A DNA stretch of 64,000 nucleotides. Source: Rhodamnia argentea. Lineage: Eukaryota > Streptophyta > Magnoliopsida > Myrtales > Myrtaceae. A program made the translations under genes and the position numbers. Shown piece by piece: positions 34,640-46,398 of this stretch. Where the stretch lies: positions 24,414,283 through 24,478,282 of the forward strand of contig NC_063156.1 of NCBI RefSeq assembly GCF_020921035.1, in the 5' to 3' direction. The notes under the pieces were generated by a model. It did no database searches. It worked only from the letters and a program-made list of their open reading frames with translations, and was not told where the DNA came from. Each line of letters starts with the position of its first letter. The stretch's first letter is position 1.

Positions 34640-35935
34640 TGGCCAGAAAATCTTGGTTTTTGGGTAATGGCTCTTCTGTTAAAGGGGCCAAAGTAAGTTG
34701 GGATGTTATTGGCTTGGCTAAAAAGGAGGGTGGACTTGGACTCAAATGGATTGAGTGGTGGAATAAGGCTTGTGTTATGAGATGTATACGGTTGTATTTT
34801 CGCAGGCAGGATCCAGTTGGGTTGCTTTGTTGGTTGCATAGAGGATGAAGGTGGTCTTTTTGGACTCATCCGATCTTAGCTAATTCCTCATTCATTTGGA
34901 GGAAGATTTTGAGGCTTACAAATGATGTCAGGCCTTATATCAAGCATGTCCCGTGGGCTCTTTGCTCGACCATTTCACTAGCAGAATCTATGTCTCTGCT
35001 CTGCATTCTCAGTCGAATGTAACTGATGTTTTATGAGTTGTATGAGTTTTATGCTGGTTTTATCCTCCTGCTATATCAAAGTTTTTAGTGCATATTCCAG
35101 TTGGCTTTTGCCTTTTTTTTGCAGCCTAACTCTTCTGTCATCAATAGGGTCTTCCAGAAGTTGACCACTTCTGGATGTTTCGCACAGCGAGTGAATGGAA
35201 ATGCTTTGTGAGTTAAAGGTTTAAGAGTGCATTGTTGTAAACTTGGTTGGTTTAATCCATGTATTCCAAAGTATTTTTTTATTACACGGTTTGTGATGCA
35301 CGATAGGATGGCAAAATTATAGATCCATTAAGCAGAACTTGCCTGTTTCTCCTTCTAGCTGTTTAATCCATGTATTCCAAAGTATTTCTTTATTACACGG
35401 TTTGTGATGCACGGTAGGATGGCAAAATTATAGATCCATTAAGCAGAACTTGCCTGTTTCTCCTACTAGCTGTTTAATCCGTGTATTCCAAAGTATTTCT
35501 TTATTACATGGTTTGTGATGCACGATAGGATGGAAAAATTATAGATCCATTAAGCAGAACTTGCCTGTTTCTCCTACTAGCTTTCCCTGAAATTCAACTT
35601 GGAAGAATAAGAATTGCTTGTGTTTTAGTTGTCCTGTCTATTTTCAAGTCCAATCTATGATATTCCAGCTTCACCAGGTATCAAGAAGGATTGGCATTGG
35701 GTTGTGGCTAACTTCAAAGGCAAAGCTCTCCCTAGTCTATAGTGCATGCTCTCTTGTAATGCTTTCATTTATTTATTTTTGGCAAGCTAGGAATGGTTGT
35801 TTGCACTCTCCGACCGCTACTTCTGTTTGTGTTGCTTCCGTTAGTTCTCATATTAAGAGGGCTGGACACAGTGGGTTAGATAAATGTGCTCTAGTAGCTC
35901 AGCAAGTTTCATCCGATGGTGTGCTGATATAAATA
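34640..35935 (+). pseudogene. LINE (L1-type) ORF2 C-terminal remnant
   Basis: The first part encodes the reverse-transcriptase zinc-binding region typical of plant LINEs: KVSWDVIGLAKKEGGLGLKW, EWWNKACVMRCI and, after a stop, RSFW-like 'WSFWTHPILANSSFIWRKILRL'. The last part (35740-35930) contains FIYFWQARNGCLHSPTATSV, like the end of ORF2. Between them lie stops, frameshifts and a triplicated 111-bp segment. The upstream RT and endonuclease domains are absent, so this is a 5'-truncated, long-dead copy. Confidence 0.75.
35250..35582 (+). repeat. Three tandem copies of a 111-bp unit
   Basis: Copies start at 35250, 35361 and 35472, each beginning gtttaatcc(a/g)tgtattcc and ending ctagct or similar. 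They differ at only a few positions. The unit length of 111 is a multiple of three. It lies inside the LINE remnant. Confidence 0.92.
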
Positions 35936-36880
35936 TAGATTGCCAAAGTGTACTGATATATTTCTCTCTGTTCAACAGCTTATGATCCTGCTAAGCCTCA
36001 TTAACATTCGAATATTGACATTAATAACAGTTCAATGTTTTACTCTGCTCTATGTGTATAGGCTTTTGACAGATTTTTTGCTTTAAATCCCTCGATTTAT
36101 ACTTACTAGGATGACCTAGTGCAGATTTGTAACTATTGATTGGTTATACTTGTTTAGCTAAAGTACTTCAAATAAATAAGGCATCGTTAAGGACGTGCGA
36201 TTAGTTGGAAATGATCGTCCTTAGTTCTATGGTGTATAGATGCTCGGTAGTCTTGCGTCATGTTTGTCGCACAGGACGTGATGATCTTGAAGACCCGTGC
36301 ATTTCATTTGATGTCCCCGATTCATTTTTTAACTTCTTCAGCTGATCTGATCAAACAAAGGCTTTTGAATGAGTACTTGGTATTGATTGGCATTCTCCGA
36401 CTGATCTGATCAACTAAAGGCTGTTTAATAGCCTCTAATGGTCAACTTGTCGAAAAAATTTGTCTGTAACATCATCACAGCCTGTTCTCGGTAGTAGATA
36501 CTCGTGGATCATAAGGTCTTTTCTCTACCAACGACGTACATTAATGATCAATTTTATTCATTTGACTTGATCCAGGTCTCTGAATCTGAGATTTTGAATT
36601 CGAGCTCCTGACCATGTTCCCTCCCGAGGTTGATCTTTGAGCAGATACCCTTTTTAATTTATAAGCATAACAAGCTGTCAAATTGTGTTAAGTTAATCTA
36701 AATTAAGGTCAACTATCACCTTCACCAGCACATGCCAAACTAAGCATACCTATCCCTCTATTCCTTTTTGTCAAGGAGAATCTCTACTGATGTCATACTG
36801 CGACATAGTTAATGCAAATCGACCTTCTCTCTTGCACGCCTTCAGCAACTTCTTCCGGAAAAAGTCAGCATCCTAACGGT
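35936..36880. other. LINE tail end and upstream region of UGT copy 3
   Basis: The segment to 36296 is the second copy of the duplicated LINE tail. The remainder is single-copy-looking sequence without a gene. Confidence 0.5.
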
Positions 36881-36883
36881 TGA

Positions 36884-37143
36884 TCAATCGGTGCCTGATA
36901 CATTTAAAAGATGGAATTGTTTTGGAAGTATTGACATTGGGACATATCAAACCATTGGCACAACCAGAAGGAAATCTCTACTGAAGTCATACTGCGACAT
37001 CCTAACGGTTGATCAATCTCTACTGATGTTACTATTAATGCAATGACTCTTTCAATCGGTGCCTGATACATTTAAAAGATGGAATTGTTTTGGTAGCCAG
37101 TCATTGACATTGGGACATATCAAACCATTGGCACAACCAGAAG
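36884..37143 (+). repeat. Direct duplication in the promoter of UGT copy 3
   Basis: An ~87-92-bp segment running from tcaatcggtgcctgatac to cattggcacaaccagaag occurs at 36884-36970 and 37052-37143, offset by about 168-173 bp. Smaller words are also doubled: gtcatactgcgacat at 36794 and 36987, and cctaacggttgatcaatc at 36872 and 37001. The second copy ends 115 bp before the ATG. Confidence 0.88.
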
Positions 37144-37205
37144 CACGCCAACCACTTTATTCCCATACGCTAATAAGGGTCAACGAAGCACGTTGTGACA
37201 TTACA

Positions 37206-37211
37206 TATAAG
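37206..37211 (+). promoter_or_regulatory. TATA box of UGT copy 3
   Basis: TATAAG in ttacaTATAAGaccagg lies 46 bp before the ATG, at the same relative position as in copy 2. Confidence 0.65.
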
Positions 37212-37257
37212 ACCAGGAAGAGACGCTTCTTTCGAAATGCAAGAGAAACACAAGAAA

Positions 37258-38998
37258 ATGGAGGACTCAAGTGAACCCCTGAAACCACATTGCTTAGTTC
37301 TATCATACCCAGTCCAAGGCCACCTCAACCCCATGCTCCAATTCTCCAAGCGTCTACTGCACAAAGGAGTCACAGTCACTCTTGTCACTGTTAAATCCAT
37401 GTCCAAGACCCTGCATGGATCGTTGTCCTCTGGCACCTCAATCACGCTCGAGGCGATCTCCGACGGCTTTGATGATGGTGGCATTGGGGCCGCGGGTAGC
37501 CCTGAAGCTTACATCGAGCGCTTTTGGAAGGTCGGACCTGAGACCCTGAGCAATCTGGTCGAGAGGCTAATCTCCAGTGGTCCACTGCCGACTTGCATAG
37601 TCTACGACTCGTTCTTGCCTTGGGCTCTTGATGTGGCCCACAAATTCGGGCTTGTTGGGGCTGCTTTCTTCACCCAATCTTGTGCTGTGAACAGTGTGTT
37701 TTACCACTGCCAAAAGGGATGGCTTGAAGTTCCTGTTAAGAAGCAGGTTTTGCTTCCAGGAATGCCACCTCTTGAGCCTCAAGATATGCCGTCTTTTGTG
37801 CATGATGTGGTGTCATATCCAGCTGTCTCTGCGATGCTTGTGAACCAGTTCTCTAACATTGACAAAGTGGACTGGGTGCTTTGCAATACAGTGTATGAAC
37901 TTGATCAAGAAGTAAGTACACTAGAACCTCTGGAACTGAATCATTTGTGGGTACCCTAATACTCTTGTCTTGATCACTTCTTCTTCTTCCTCCTCTTTTT
38001 TGGGTTCTAATTGGATGTACAATGTCACTGACAATATATAAAACCTTTTTGGCACATACTATGCTCATGCGTACATCAAATATTCATTGAATTGTTTGAC
38101 GATGGGATCGTCGATGTTGACACCACAAGGATATGATTTGGCAGGTTCTTATACTAAAGTTAGGTTACTCGAAACATCATAATGAAATGAAAGATACTAG
38201 TCTATCAATCAAAAATGAGTCGTCCAACTTGATCTATCAAAGCATTTAACAAGAACTTCTTCTTCTTAGGTTGCGGACTGGTTCATGAAGATCTTGCCAT
38301 TCAGGGCCATAGGACCAACAGTACCATCCACCTATTTAGACAACAGGCTTGAACAAGACAAAGAATATGGCTTCAGCATCTTCCAACCAGAACATGACAC
38401 CACCATGAAATGGCTCAGCACAAAGCCAAAAGGGTCGGTTGTATATGTCTCCTTTGGGAGCATGGCCGAGCTAAAAATTGACCAAATGCACGAGCTAGCA
38501 ATCGGGCTAAAGAGAAGCAACTGCTATTTTCTCTGGGTAGTCAGATCATCAGAAGCGGAGAAACTCCCACAAGGCTTTGCAAACGGTCCTGAGGCATCCC
38601 AAAAGGGTCTCATTGTGACATGGTGCCCTCAGCTCGAAGTCCTTGCCCACGAGGCGCTAGGGCTTTTCGTGACGCATTGCGGTTGGAACTCAACTCTGGA
38701 AGCGCTCAGTTTGGGGGCGCCGATGCTGGCGATCCCGCAGTGGACCGACCAGGCCACGAACGCCAAGTACATAATGGATGTCTGGAAGATGGGGCTGAGG
38801 CCACAAGTTGACGAGGAGAGAGGTGTTGTGACGAGTGAAGAGATAGAGCATTGCATTATGAAGGTAATGGCAGGGGAAACATGGAAGAAAATGAGGGAAA
38901 ACGCAGGACAGTGGAGGAAAATAACCAAAGACGCAGTTGGTGAGGGTGGGAGTTCCGATAGAAACATTGAGGAGTTTGTTGCTAAATTACAGCAGTGA
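37258..38998 (+). CDS. UDP-glycosyltransferase, UGT74-like, array copy 3
   Basis: Two exons: 37258-37911 and 38270-38998 (460 residues), with a canonical TAG acceptor. This is the best-preserved member: catalytic His22 (SYPVQGHLNPM), Asp117 (CIVYDSFLPWALDVA), and a complete PSPG box at residues 336-379 (WCPQLEVLAHEALGLFVTHCGWNS...IPQWTDQ). It is expected to be a soluble UDP-glucose-dependent glucosyltransferase; the acceptor cannot be read from sequence. Relative to copy 2 the C-terminus is short (ends VAKLQQ). A small deletion has joined coding sequence to what is 3' UTR in copy 2, and the TGA lies in that UTR-derived stretch. The unit is probably a ~5 kb tandem duplicate of the copy 2 unit including a LINE tail, and its promoter has since gained a direct duplication. 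Confidence 0.93.
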
Positions 38999-39381
38999 TC
39001 GATCTACTTATGCTAGTGAAATAATAAATCTAATAATAGATGGTGCATACATAGGGAAAATATATACTCAACTATGCATCGTGTGGGTCTCATTTGTTAG
39101 GAATGTGCATTTTATACTTTGTCATGTCGTTTTCTGAACCGATCACGATCTCGATTCTGTACTTGTAATACTGCTTAAGTAGTAAATGATATGTGTGATA
39201 TCCGTCGAATTTTGTCTGTATTAATACAGGCATAATGTTTGATCCATCATATCCTATTCGTTGCACCACTTGATCAACTAACTGCTAAACTTGCTGAGAA
39301 TCCTGGTAGGCATGGCGGTTTAACTGGGTTATCGACCATCTTGCCTCCTAGGTAGAGATGGTGCTCTACCTTGATTATTGA

Positions 39382-41494
39382 TAGACCTATCAAAATGGGT
39401 CTAAAACACATTTATGAACCCATTTTTGTTTAAATGGGTCACTAATGGATCACTTTTTGTTTCCAGACTAGCCATAATGGGTTTTAAAAAATAAAAGGCC
39501 AAAATAGATGGGTCTTAAATGGGTTTGTTCTGAACCCATTTAAAATTCATTTAATTCGTTTAATCCAATCTTTTCTTCTTCAATCTTCAGTTAGACTCTT
39601 CACTCGCGAGACGTGACACAGCTTCAGGATCTTCTCTCTCCCTCTTCGACTCAACTCGACTCCCACTGACCTACAACTCTCATGGAAGCTAACAGATCAC
39701 CCGAAACTGCCCAAGGGGAAGACGATCTGCACGGTGGTCTTGGACGGCTGGGACGAGGCCAAGCCCGACCAGTACAACTACATCCATATCGCTGAGACCC
39801 CAACCATGGACTCGCTCAAGGAGGTGCATTTGAGAGCTCGGTTCTATGTGTCCTTATTGCTTACGAAAAATGATGGGTGAATTTCAGATATGGGTTTTTA
39901 GCTGATTTGGTTCCAATGCATGGGTCGGAGTTGCTTCGGTTGATTTGAGTGGAGTGGTGCAAATTGATTGCTAGTGATGGACGGTGGAGCTCTGATAGAG
40001 GCTGTCCAGTGGATTCGAAACTGATCTAGGGAGTGTCCAGTTCACTCTGTTTCTTGGTCTTTGCTGCTGTTGTTGCCTTTTCTTTCTTTGTAAGGTCAAA
40101 TTTGAAACCAAGAAGAAAAGTTTTTTTTTTTTTTTTTTTTATTATTGTTTTCTGAACTCCTTTCGGTTGAGATTGGGTGTATCTTGATCTTTTATCTCCT
40201 CCATCTAGGAATTTTCAAAATTTAAATTTGCTTGGCCATGAAAATAGGTAACTAAGATCGTCAAGCTTTTCGTTTTCTTTTTTAATGTTCTGCTACGCAC
40301 ATTGTTCTGTGTCGTTGGACACTCTGGGATTCTAGGTTGTTGTAAGAAGATTGTGAATGATCAGGTTGAATGCAAAGTCGAATTGTTGAGGGGGAAGCGG
40401 CTGGTTTTCGTTGGCAATGCCTTGAACAGGAAAATGTGGAAATTGCTGGTCTGCATCCTGCTTTGCTCGGTGAAAGATCAAAAGAAAGTCTATGAAGCCA
40501 ATGGCAGACATCACTTTCGCATTTGAAGGAGTGAATGAACTCCATCCACTGTAGCATCTTATTTGCAAGCTTGCTGTGCTTTGCACCTACATTTGATACT
40601 TGAGTGAAATCTCTTTTACCTTTGGCTATCGGTTGTCGTTTGCTGGGCCATCTTCTCTAGTCTAGTCTGTTAGGTGTTGTCAAGAAGCCAACTCTGGTGT
40701 ACTTGAAGAACATTTTTCCTCTCTTCAGGTTTTGAAGAGGACAGGAATATATCGGATGTAGTTACAGAGTTGACTGTTCAATGTGAATCCTCAAGTTTCT
40801 TGCTGGGTCTGGCTTCATGATTGGAATTTCATTTCGTACTGTTTTGTTGTAATGTTTTGACCAAGAGCATGATTCGTCTGTCAATTTTGACCAAAAACAA
40901 GTTCTTCCGGTACTTGTCGATGATGTCGTCTTCGTTTTATAAGTAATTCTTGCAGCCTATTTTCTGTTTCGTCTGTCATTATACTGACTCTAATTAAATT
41001 ATGAGATTGTCTTTTTTTAGGAGTTTACGCATTTATTTCGTTAACTCACAAGGGCGATCCCAGAGCATTATAACTATAAAAAAATTATAAAATTTAATGG
41101 ATCTTAAATGGGTCGGCTAGGGACCCTCACCTAACGTAGAAGGAAAAAAAAGGGAAAGAAATAAAGAAAAATAAAAAGGAAAATAAAAAAATAAAAAAAT
41201 TATGAAATATAGAATTATTGAATTATTAAAAAATTATAATTATAAAAATGCTGACTTGTATTTCATGAAAATGTTTAAGCAATATAACTTTATTAAACAA
41301 TCATAAGAAATAAATTTTCATAGATCATATTAAATATTTAAGTGTTATCGCAAATGAGTTGGGTCGGGTATGGATTGGGCTAATTATGGAATAAGAAATT
41401 TGTATTGTGCATAAATTAGTCATAAACAAGTTAATAAGTCAATTTGAGTCGGACCATTTATAACCCAACCCAATCCACCCATTTGACACCCCTA
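39382..41494. mobile_element. hAT-like inverted-repeat element carrying a gene fragment
   Basis: The left end tagacctatcaaaatgggt and the right end (reverse complement) taggggtgtcaaatgggt are related inverted repeats of a hAT MITE type also seen at 57434 and 58597. The flanks attattga (39374-39381) and gttatcga (41495-41502) agree at 6 of 8 bases, a possible 8-bp target duplication. An exact gttatcga also occurs at 39328-39335, so the left edge might lie there. No transposase is recognisable. The 2.1 kb interior contains an exon of phosphoglycerate mutase (39683-39823). Confidence 0.6.
39683..39823 (+). pseudogene. Captured first-exon fragment of independent phosphoglycerate mutase
   Basis: 47 codons in one frame match the N-terminus of plant cofactor-independent phosphoglycerate mutase: WKLTDHPKLPKGKTI, VVLDGWDEAKPDQYNYIH and TPTMDSLKE. 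The metal-binding Asp of the LDGW motif is kept, but the following Gly is Asp. The match ends at a GT donor (39824, gtgcat), followed by intron-like sequence. The fragment was therefore probably captured as genomic DNA with an exon-intron boundary. No proper start codon (the ATG at 39682 is out of frame) and no further exons were found. The full enzyme interconverts 3- and 2-phosphoglycerate in glycolysis; this piece cannot. Confidence 0.85.
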
Positions 41495-41684
41495 GTTATC
41501 GATTACAACATTAGGCATACAAGGGGCAATGGTATATTCCGTTGAATATTTTTATTTACCAAATTTCCACTATCATTCCCACCTAAATTGGCTTGAATAG
41601 GATTAACGAAGTTTTTCCCATTGATAATAGACCCATTATCCTAGGATGTACCAACAACTTCAAGTCTTTGCAGAATTCTAACCG

Positions 41685-42659
41685 GGGATAATTACCAAAA
41701 AAATCCTAAATCTATAGCAATTATGCCAATTCAATCCAAAACCTTTTGCAATTGTGCTAATTCAATCCATCCGACTTGACCGTTCGACGCCAGTTGTTCG
41801 ATGACATAATATTTTAATATTTTTTGATATTTGTTATTGTCTTTTTCATTTTTATTCTTTTCTTTTTCTTTCTTTTCTTTTTGTCCTTCCTCTTTTTCCT
41901 CTGGCCAATCGCTAGCTAGAGGTGATGGCCGCCAAGCAGGCAAAGCTCGAGATGAGCCTCGCCAACCTAGATCTAGCGAGGTCTCGATCTTGCCTCGCCC
42001 GGCAATGGCGAGGTCGAGATGGAAGGGGGACTCAAGGTCAAGCCTAGATCGGACCTTGGTCGGTAACCTCAAGAATATCTCATGCTTTAGAGCTGAAACA
42101 AAGTTGTTAACGTGGGTTTCATTTGTTTGTGCCCATGAAATGGACTTGCCAACTCTCCATGGACTTTGCAATACAAACCCAACCAGCAAATCAAAACTCC
42201 TCTATATGTGATCAAAGAGCTAAAGTAGAGCAAATGGAAGCAAACCCCAACTTTGATTAGATCTGGGGTGGCGAGGCTCGGCCTCACGCAGCCATGACAA
42301 GGTCGGTTGAGACCTTGCTAGATCTAGGCTGGTAAGGCTCGACCTTGTGCAGCCACAATGAGGCGAGCCTCGCCAGGTAATAGCGAGGCTCATTGCAAGC
42401 TTTGCCTACTCGCTGGCCGTCACCTCCGGTCAATCACTAGCCGGAGGAAGAAGAAGAGAGAAGAAAAGATGAATGAAAAATAATAAAATAATAAAAATTA
42501 AAATACTATGTCGTCGGTTGGCATGTGCTAGTCGGTTAAAATTGCCTGGATAAACTGAATTGACACAAATGCAAAAGGTTTAGGATTGAATAGAAAAAAA
42601 AGTTTATGACTAAATTGGCACAATTGCAAGAAGTTTAGGACATTTTTGGTAATTTTCCC
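41685..42659. mobile_element. Mutator-type MITE, same family as the UGT copy 1 insertion
   Basis: Inverted ends: left ggggataattaccaaaaaaatcc (from 41684), right in reverse complement gggaaaattaccaaaaatg. Inside each are 'caattcaatcc' / 'ggattgaat' units as in 24269-24906. The interior is GC-rich with repeated 'gcctcgcc' and 'gaggctcg' words (41920-42440). A related GC-rich piece lies at 49362-49529. Possible degenerate target copies are aaccgggg and aactagggg. Confidence 0.6.
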
Positions 42660-43670
42660 AACTAGGGGTGGAGGTGGAATTACCCGACCTCTTGTATCAA
42701 AAGCAACTTGAGCAGGTGTCGATGAAGGAACATACCCGATAAGGCATAGGATCTCTTCATGTCTAGATTGACTGGCTTGGCAATCTAAATTTATATATAA
42801 CATCATGGAGGACGTTGGTAATTATCGGCTTAACTATATCAACAAGATACTTCATGGTGTGATTAGCCAGGTGGTTCTATTGTTCTTTCAACATCATTCT
42901 CATGGTAGCCAAGAGTATAGAGCTTGGCTCCAACTGCCTTCTCTACTCCTTGGTGAGTTGCCTTGGGATATCGACATCTCCACCTTAACCTTGTTCTGTC
43001 ATCAGTTGAGTAGTCGATGACTCAGGACGTCCTGTCTTGACATAGCCAGTCTTGTCTTGTCATTCTAGGTTATGATGACTAGTTGTACCGCCAATATTGT
43101 CAAGATCCAGTCGATTCTTTGTCATTACCATTGTACTTTCTTAAATCAACCATTGTCATCCCATTGAGAGTGCCAAAAAAGAAATTTAGCTGGAATTAAC
43201 TTCGAACCTTTCATTAAAAGTCTTTCTTTGATTTTATTTGAGGAGAAAAGTTATGTGGCTATTTCGGAAATATCATAGGTAGACAAAGGAATGATCACTT
43301 CATACAAAACTAGATGTATATAAATTATGTAGGAATTTAATCGATGACAAAGCCTGAAAACCTAAAGAAGCAACGTTGGAATTCACTTGACGACAAGGCA
43401 CTCATAAAGTGTAACAAAAATACACACCAAAATTAATTGACAACGCGAGTTTGGGAACTATACATATACAATGTAGGATATGAAAGACAACACTTGTTTT
43501 TTGTTTTTGCTCGGGGAGCTCTCTAGTAGTTGAGCACCGGTTTTTATAGTTGCTTCCGCTCAAGAAAAGTTCTTCTTCAATTTTAGCCATGTTTCCATAT
43601 CTACGAGTTAACTTTGTCTCTTCTCCATGATCTTCTCGACTCCATCGGTCTTTCTATGCGCAATTTCAAA
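42660..43670. other. Intergenic, no gene recognised
   Basis: AT-rich to mixed sequence with short meaningless frames. No motif or repeat family identified. Confidence 0.4.
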
Positions 43671-43674
43671 TCAG

Positions 43675-43940
43675 AATAGGGATAAATTCACTAAAAGTCC
43701 TAAAACTTGTCGCGAAAATGTAATTAAGTCCTAAAACTTTCAAAAAGTGTAATCAAGTCTTAAAACTTATCAAATTAGTGCAATCAAACCGTTAGCACCG
43801 ACAATTTATCTAATGAAAAATGCTAACATAGCATTTTTCAAAATTATTTTTCTCTCTTAAGTGGCTTTTTAAAATTATTTTATTTTCCTAAGTGGCATTT
43901 TTTTTTACTATTTCCTTCTTTAAATTTTAATTAAATTGGG
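43675..43940. repeat. Arm of MITE family M2, inverted relative to 52730-52930
   Basis: 'tcctaaaacttgtcgcgaaaa', 'gtaattaagtcctaaaac' and 'agtgcaatcaaaccgttag' are the reverse complements of units at 52790-52925. Both arms are followed inward by 'aagtggc'/'gccactt' words. The two arms may be the ends of one element now split by LTR insertions. Confidence 0.5.
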
Positions 43941-44090
43941 TTAAAAAAATATAAAAGGCTAAAATTCTATTTTTTAAAAAAACTGAAAAAAAAGAGAGAG
44001 AATGGTGAGGGCTCGTAGGTGCCGGCGCTACCACTACTCATCGTTCGAGGGACCAAGTGGAGGTTCTTGGCCTTAGATGAGGGGGTGGGA

Positions 44091-46367
44091 TGACCCGAGC
44101 TCCGCCAAATTAGATATATGAGCGGAATAGTTAATGTGGGACTTTAATCGATGGCACGATAAGTTATCGATGGAGGATGGGGACATATTGTATTTAGTTT
44201 CGGTCCCATAGAGTTTAATTACAAGAAGAAACTAGAGCAACTAGTGAAATTTATGCTTAGTGGGCCGAGGACACGTGTAATTTTTCATGACCAACAAGTG
44301 TCCATGCAAAGGTGCTCATGAACGCCAAGTGGCATCCATGCAAATAACTTCCCACCCCACTATAAAACCCACAATTTCTCTCTCCTTCCTCATTTTGTAC
44401 TCTCCTCCAAGAAAACCTAAGAGCTCTCACCTCACCCTTTCTTTCTCTCCTCTTCTCTCCTCTTTCTCGCTCGTGACCCCTTCTCGCCTCTCACCGACTC
44501 GACGCCATATCTCTCTCAATCTCCCTTGCTCATTTGTTCATGAAAGGAAATGTCGAGGATAGGCATGACGCGACAATAGTCCCGTGGTCTTGCTAGCGCG
44601 AGGAATTAAGGCAAGTAGATCTCTAACTCACTTGACTCTTGGATTGTTGGTTTCGGCATGTATATTGCCGATTCTCTTTACATGTAGCTTTGTTTGGCTT
44701 GATTGACATCCTTGAGCATTAGATTAGTAAAATTGATAGGTAGATTGTCATGATTGAGCTGTGAGATGAGATTGCCATCGTGTAAATGATGGTTCAGTTT
44801 TGGTATTAGAAGGTCATAGTTGTTTATATGCTATCCCTATAATTATGAGCAAAGTCATAGAATGTTAGATGAGTAAGACTTATGGTGATTTTGTCGAGGT
44901 GGAATGGAAAAATGAGATTGCTAGGGCTTAACTTAAGTCATGGGTGAAGATATTCTCTCTCAGGTTATACTTTGTGTGGGTACTGTAGAAATGATTTGCC
45001 TTGGTGTAGATAAAGGAACTCACTTTCTATGCAGGGGAGTTGGTTAAGAAATGAGATGCCCCATATCGAGCTGTAGTTCTAGCGATTAGTTGGATTCCTC
45101 ACTAAAAGAAAAGATTGATGATTTGACTTTGCTACTTTGGTAGCAAACGCTTTTCATTCAACTAATGATTCTCGGTTTCTCTTCACTTTATGCTATGCTC
45201 AACAAGTGAAAAGTCAGTGGTAAAAATGCTACTATTGAATCGGATGATGTGGTACTTTATGTGAAGTGCTAAATGGTCTTGTGCAACATACTTATGGGCA
45301 CGATTGATCTTCTCGAGGGTAGGATGAGTGAAATTAGAGTATGAATCGTTGACTTAGATATTGAAATGAAGAGAACCAAGTATTATAGGGTTAGGCCTTG
45401 CTGGTGTGTGTGCTCAATGGACTTTGAATTACTTGTTTGTTGTTCCTATCAATGGATCAGTGTCTTGAGGATCGAATTAAAACAATTGGTGGTCAAATCA
45501 TCGAAATAGATGACAAGATGAGATTGGCCATGAATGAGATGGTTTGGCCGTGAGCCCTATGGAAGGGATGAGTGCAATTCTAGTGTTTGGTTTGCATATG
45601 TTTAGTACTTGAATGACCCGATTAAGTATTTATTGTCTTGATAATGCATTGTGAACCGAGTAAAACATGTCTAATGCCATGATGTGCAGTTAATTGATGA
45701 CTAATGAGCTGAGATGAGTCATGTAGTACAACATTAGCATAACAATGCATTGCATTTCAAGAAATGAAATGTTATAATGCCATCGATGATAAATGTCGAT
45801 GAAGCCTCGTGGGAGCCAGGATTGGAAATCGGGTTGCCTCCGTTGTGTGTATTCGAAGAGGTCCCTTGTTGTGTATATTCAAAGAAGCTTTGGAGTGATA
45901 TGCCTGTGAACATGGTGATCCGCATAAGTCCGGTCAACAAATTGGAAGTGACCCACACGGGCCGATTAGCAAACCGATAGTGCCATTAGATGGGTGTGGA
46001 CTTTGAAATGCGTTGACTAATAAATTCGTAGGCACATGGCATATAACATTGCATTTTTGCTTGTTGAGAGTCATGTGGTTATATCATGCTATGTCCATCT
46101 AGTTATGTTGTGATATTTGGCATGTTCGCGTTGAGATTGGCATATCTAATTATTGGTGTGTTATACTTTTACTTGCGGAGCTTTTAGCTCACTCTTGTTG
46201 ATTAAATTCTTTTCAAATTAGCCAGCCAATGAGGATGGCGGTAAAGAGTAGCGGACATAACTATGGTGGTGGTGCTAGATAGTGACATGGTGTAGTTAGG
46301 AATAGGCGATACCATTGAGTAACCTCCCAGTCATTTCCTTTTATTAAAAGATAATGCAAATGACTGA

Positions 46368-46398
<31 letters not shown>

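Noticed and set aside
35250..35582. CRISPR-like regular repeats
   Set aside because: The units are contiguous 111-bp tandem copies with no spacers, in a plant LINE remnant.
40302..40526. 74-residue frame in the hAT-like element as a second captured exon
   Set aside because: No similarity I can recognise to phosphoglycerate mutase or any other protein.
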